Shown piece after piece: positions 6,577 through 6,578 of a stretch of 6,578 nucleotides of DNA (within the stretch, counting starts at the first letter, position 1; every line of letters starts with the position of its first letter). The DNA comes from Nanobdellota archaeon. Its GTDB lineage: Archaea > Nanobdellota > Nanobdellia > Woesearchaeales > GW2011-AR15. The stretch is from contig JAHIYL010000002.1 in the NCBI GenBank assembly GCA_018815145.1, forward strand, positions 1-6,578, written 5' to 3'. The translations under genes were made by a program, and so were the position numbers. The notes under the pieces are model-generated. The model did no database searches and was not told the origin of the DNA. It saw only the letters and a list, made by a program, of their open reading frames with translations.

Positions 6577-6578
6577 AA

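Noticed and set aside
1..6578. tRNA, rRNA, CRISPR array, insertion sequence or attachment site
   Set aside because: I found no cloverleaf, regular spaced repeats, transposase-like frame or paired terminal repeats; coding regions fill nearly all the window.

Overview
The window is AT-rich and holds five protein genes, one of them cut by the left edge. It has no RNA gene, mobile element or CRISPR array that I can see. The best guess is an archaeon, perhaps a small-genome lineage of the DPANN type. Three things point that way: AT-only TATA-like boxes about 26-28 nt upstream of starts that lack a Shine-Dalgarno sequence (leaderless style), a compact UvrC without its C-terminal helix-hairpin-helix domain, and a cysteine-rich membrane-anchored or secreted protein. 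No ribosomal or other lineage marker is present, so this placement is inference.

Left block, minus strand (1-1403): a cupin sugar isomerase of the D-lyxose/D-mannose isomerase kind is followed at once by a Nudix-fold protein that runs off the window. They look like a two-gene operon concerned with sugar or sugar-nucleotide chemistry. The Nudix box has lost most of its catalytic acids, and the isomerase carries a large insert between its metal-binding motifs.

Centre, plus strand (1505-4009): a large protein with one N-terminal hydrophobic segment, an EF-hand-like calcium loop, and a region I read as a divergent gingipain-type (peptidase family C25) cysteine protease domain. That domain is interrupted by a cysteine-rich insert and followed by a second cysteine-rich domain. 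It is the most unusual gene in the window. It diverges from the isomerase across about 100 bp containing a perfectly palindromic TATA-like box.

Right block: uvrC (minus strand, 3983-5527) converges on the protease-like gene, and their coding ends overlap by 27 bp. A HAD-family hydrolase (plus strand, 5686-6576) diverges from uvrC across a 158-bp intergenic region with a promoter candidate on each side and a 12-bp palindrome. I see no functional link between uvrC and its neighbours. The HAD protein could belong with the sugar genes as a phosphatase, but nothing in the sequence proves this.
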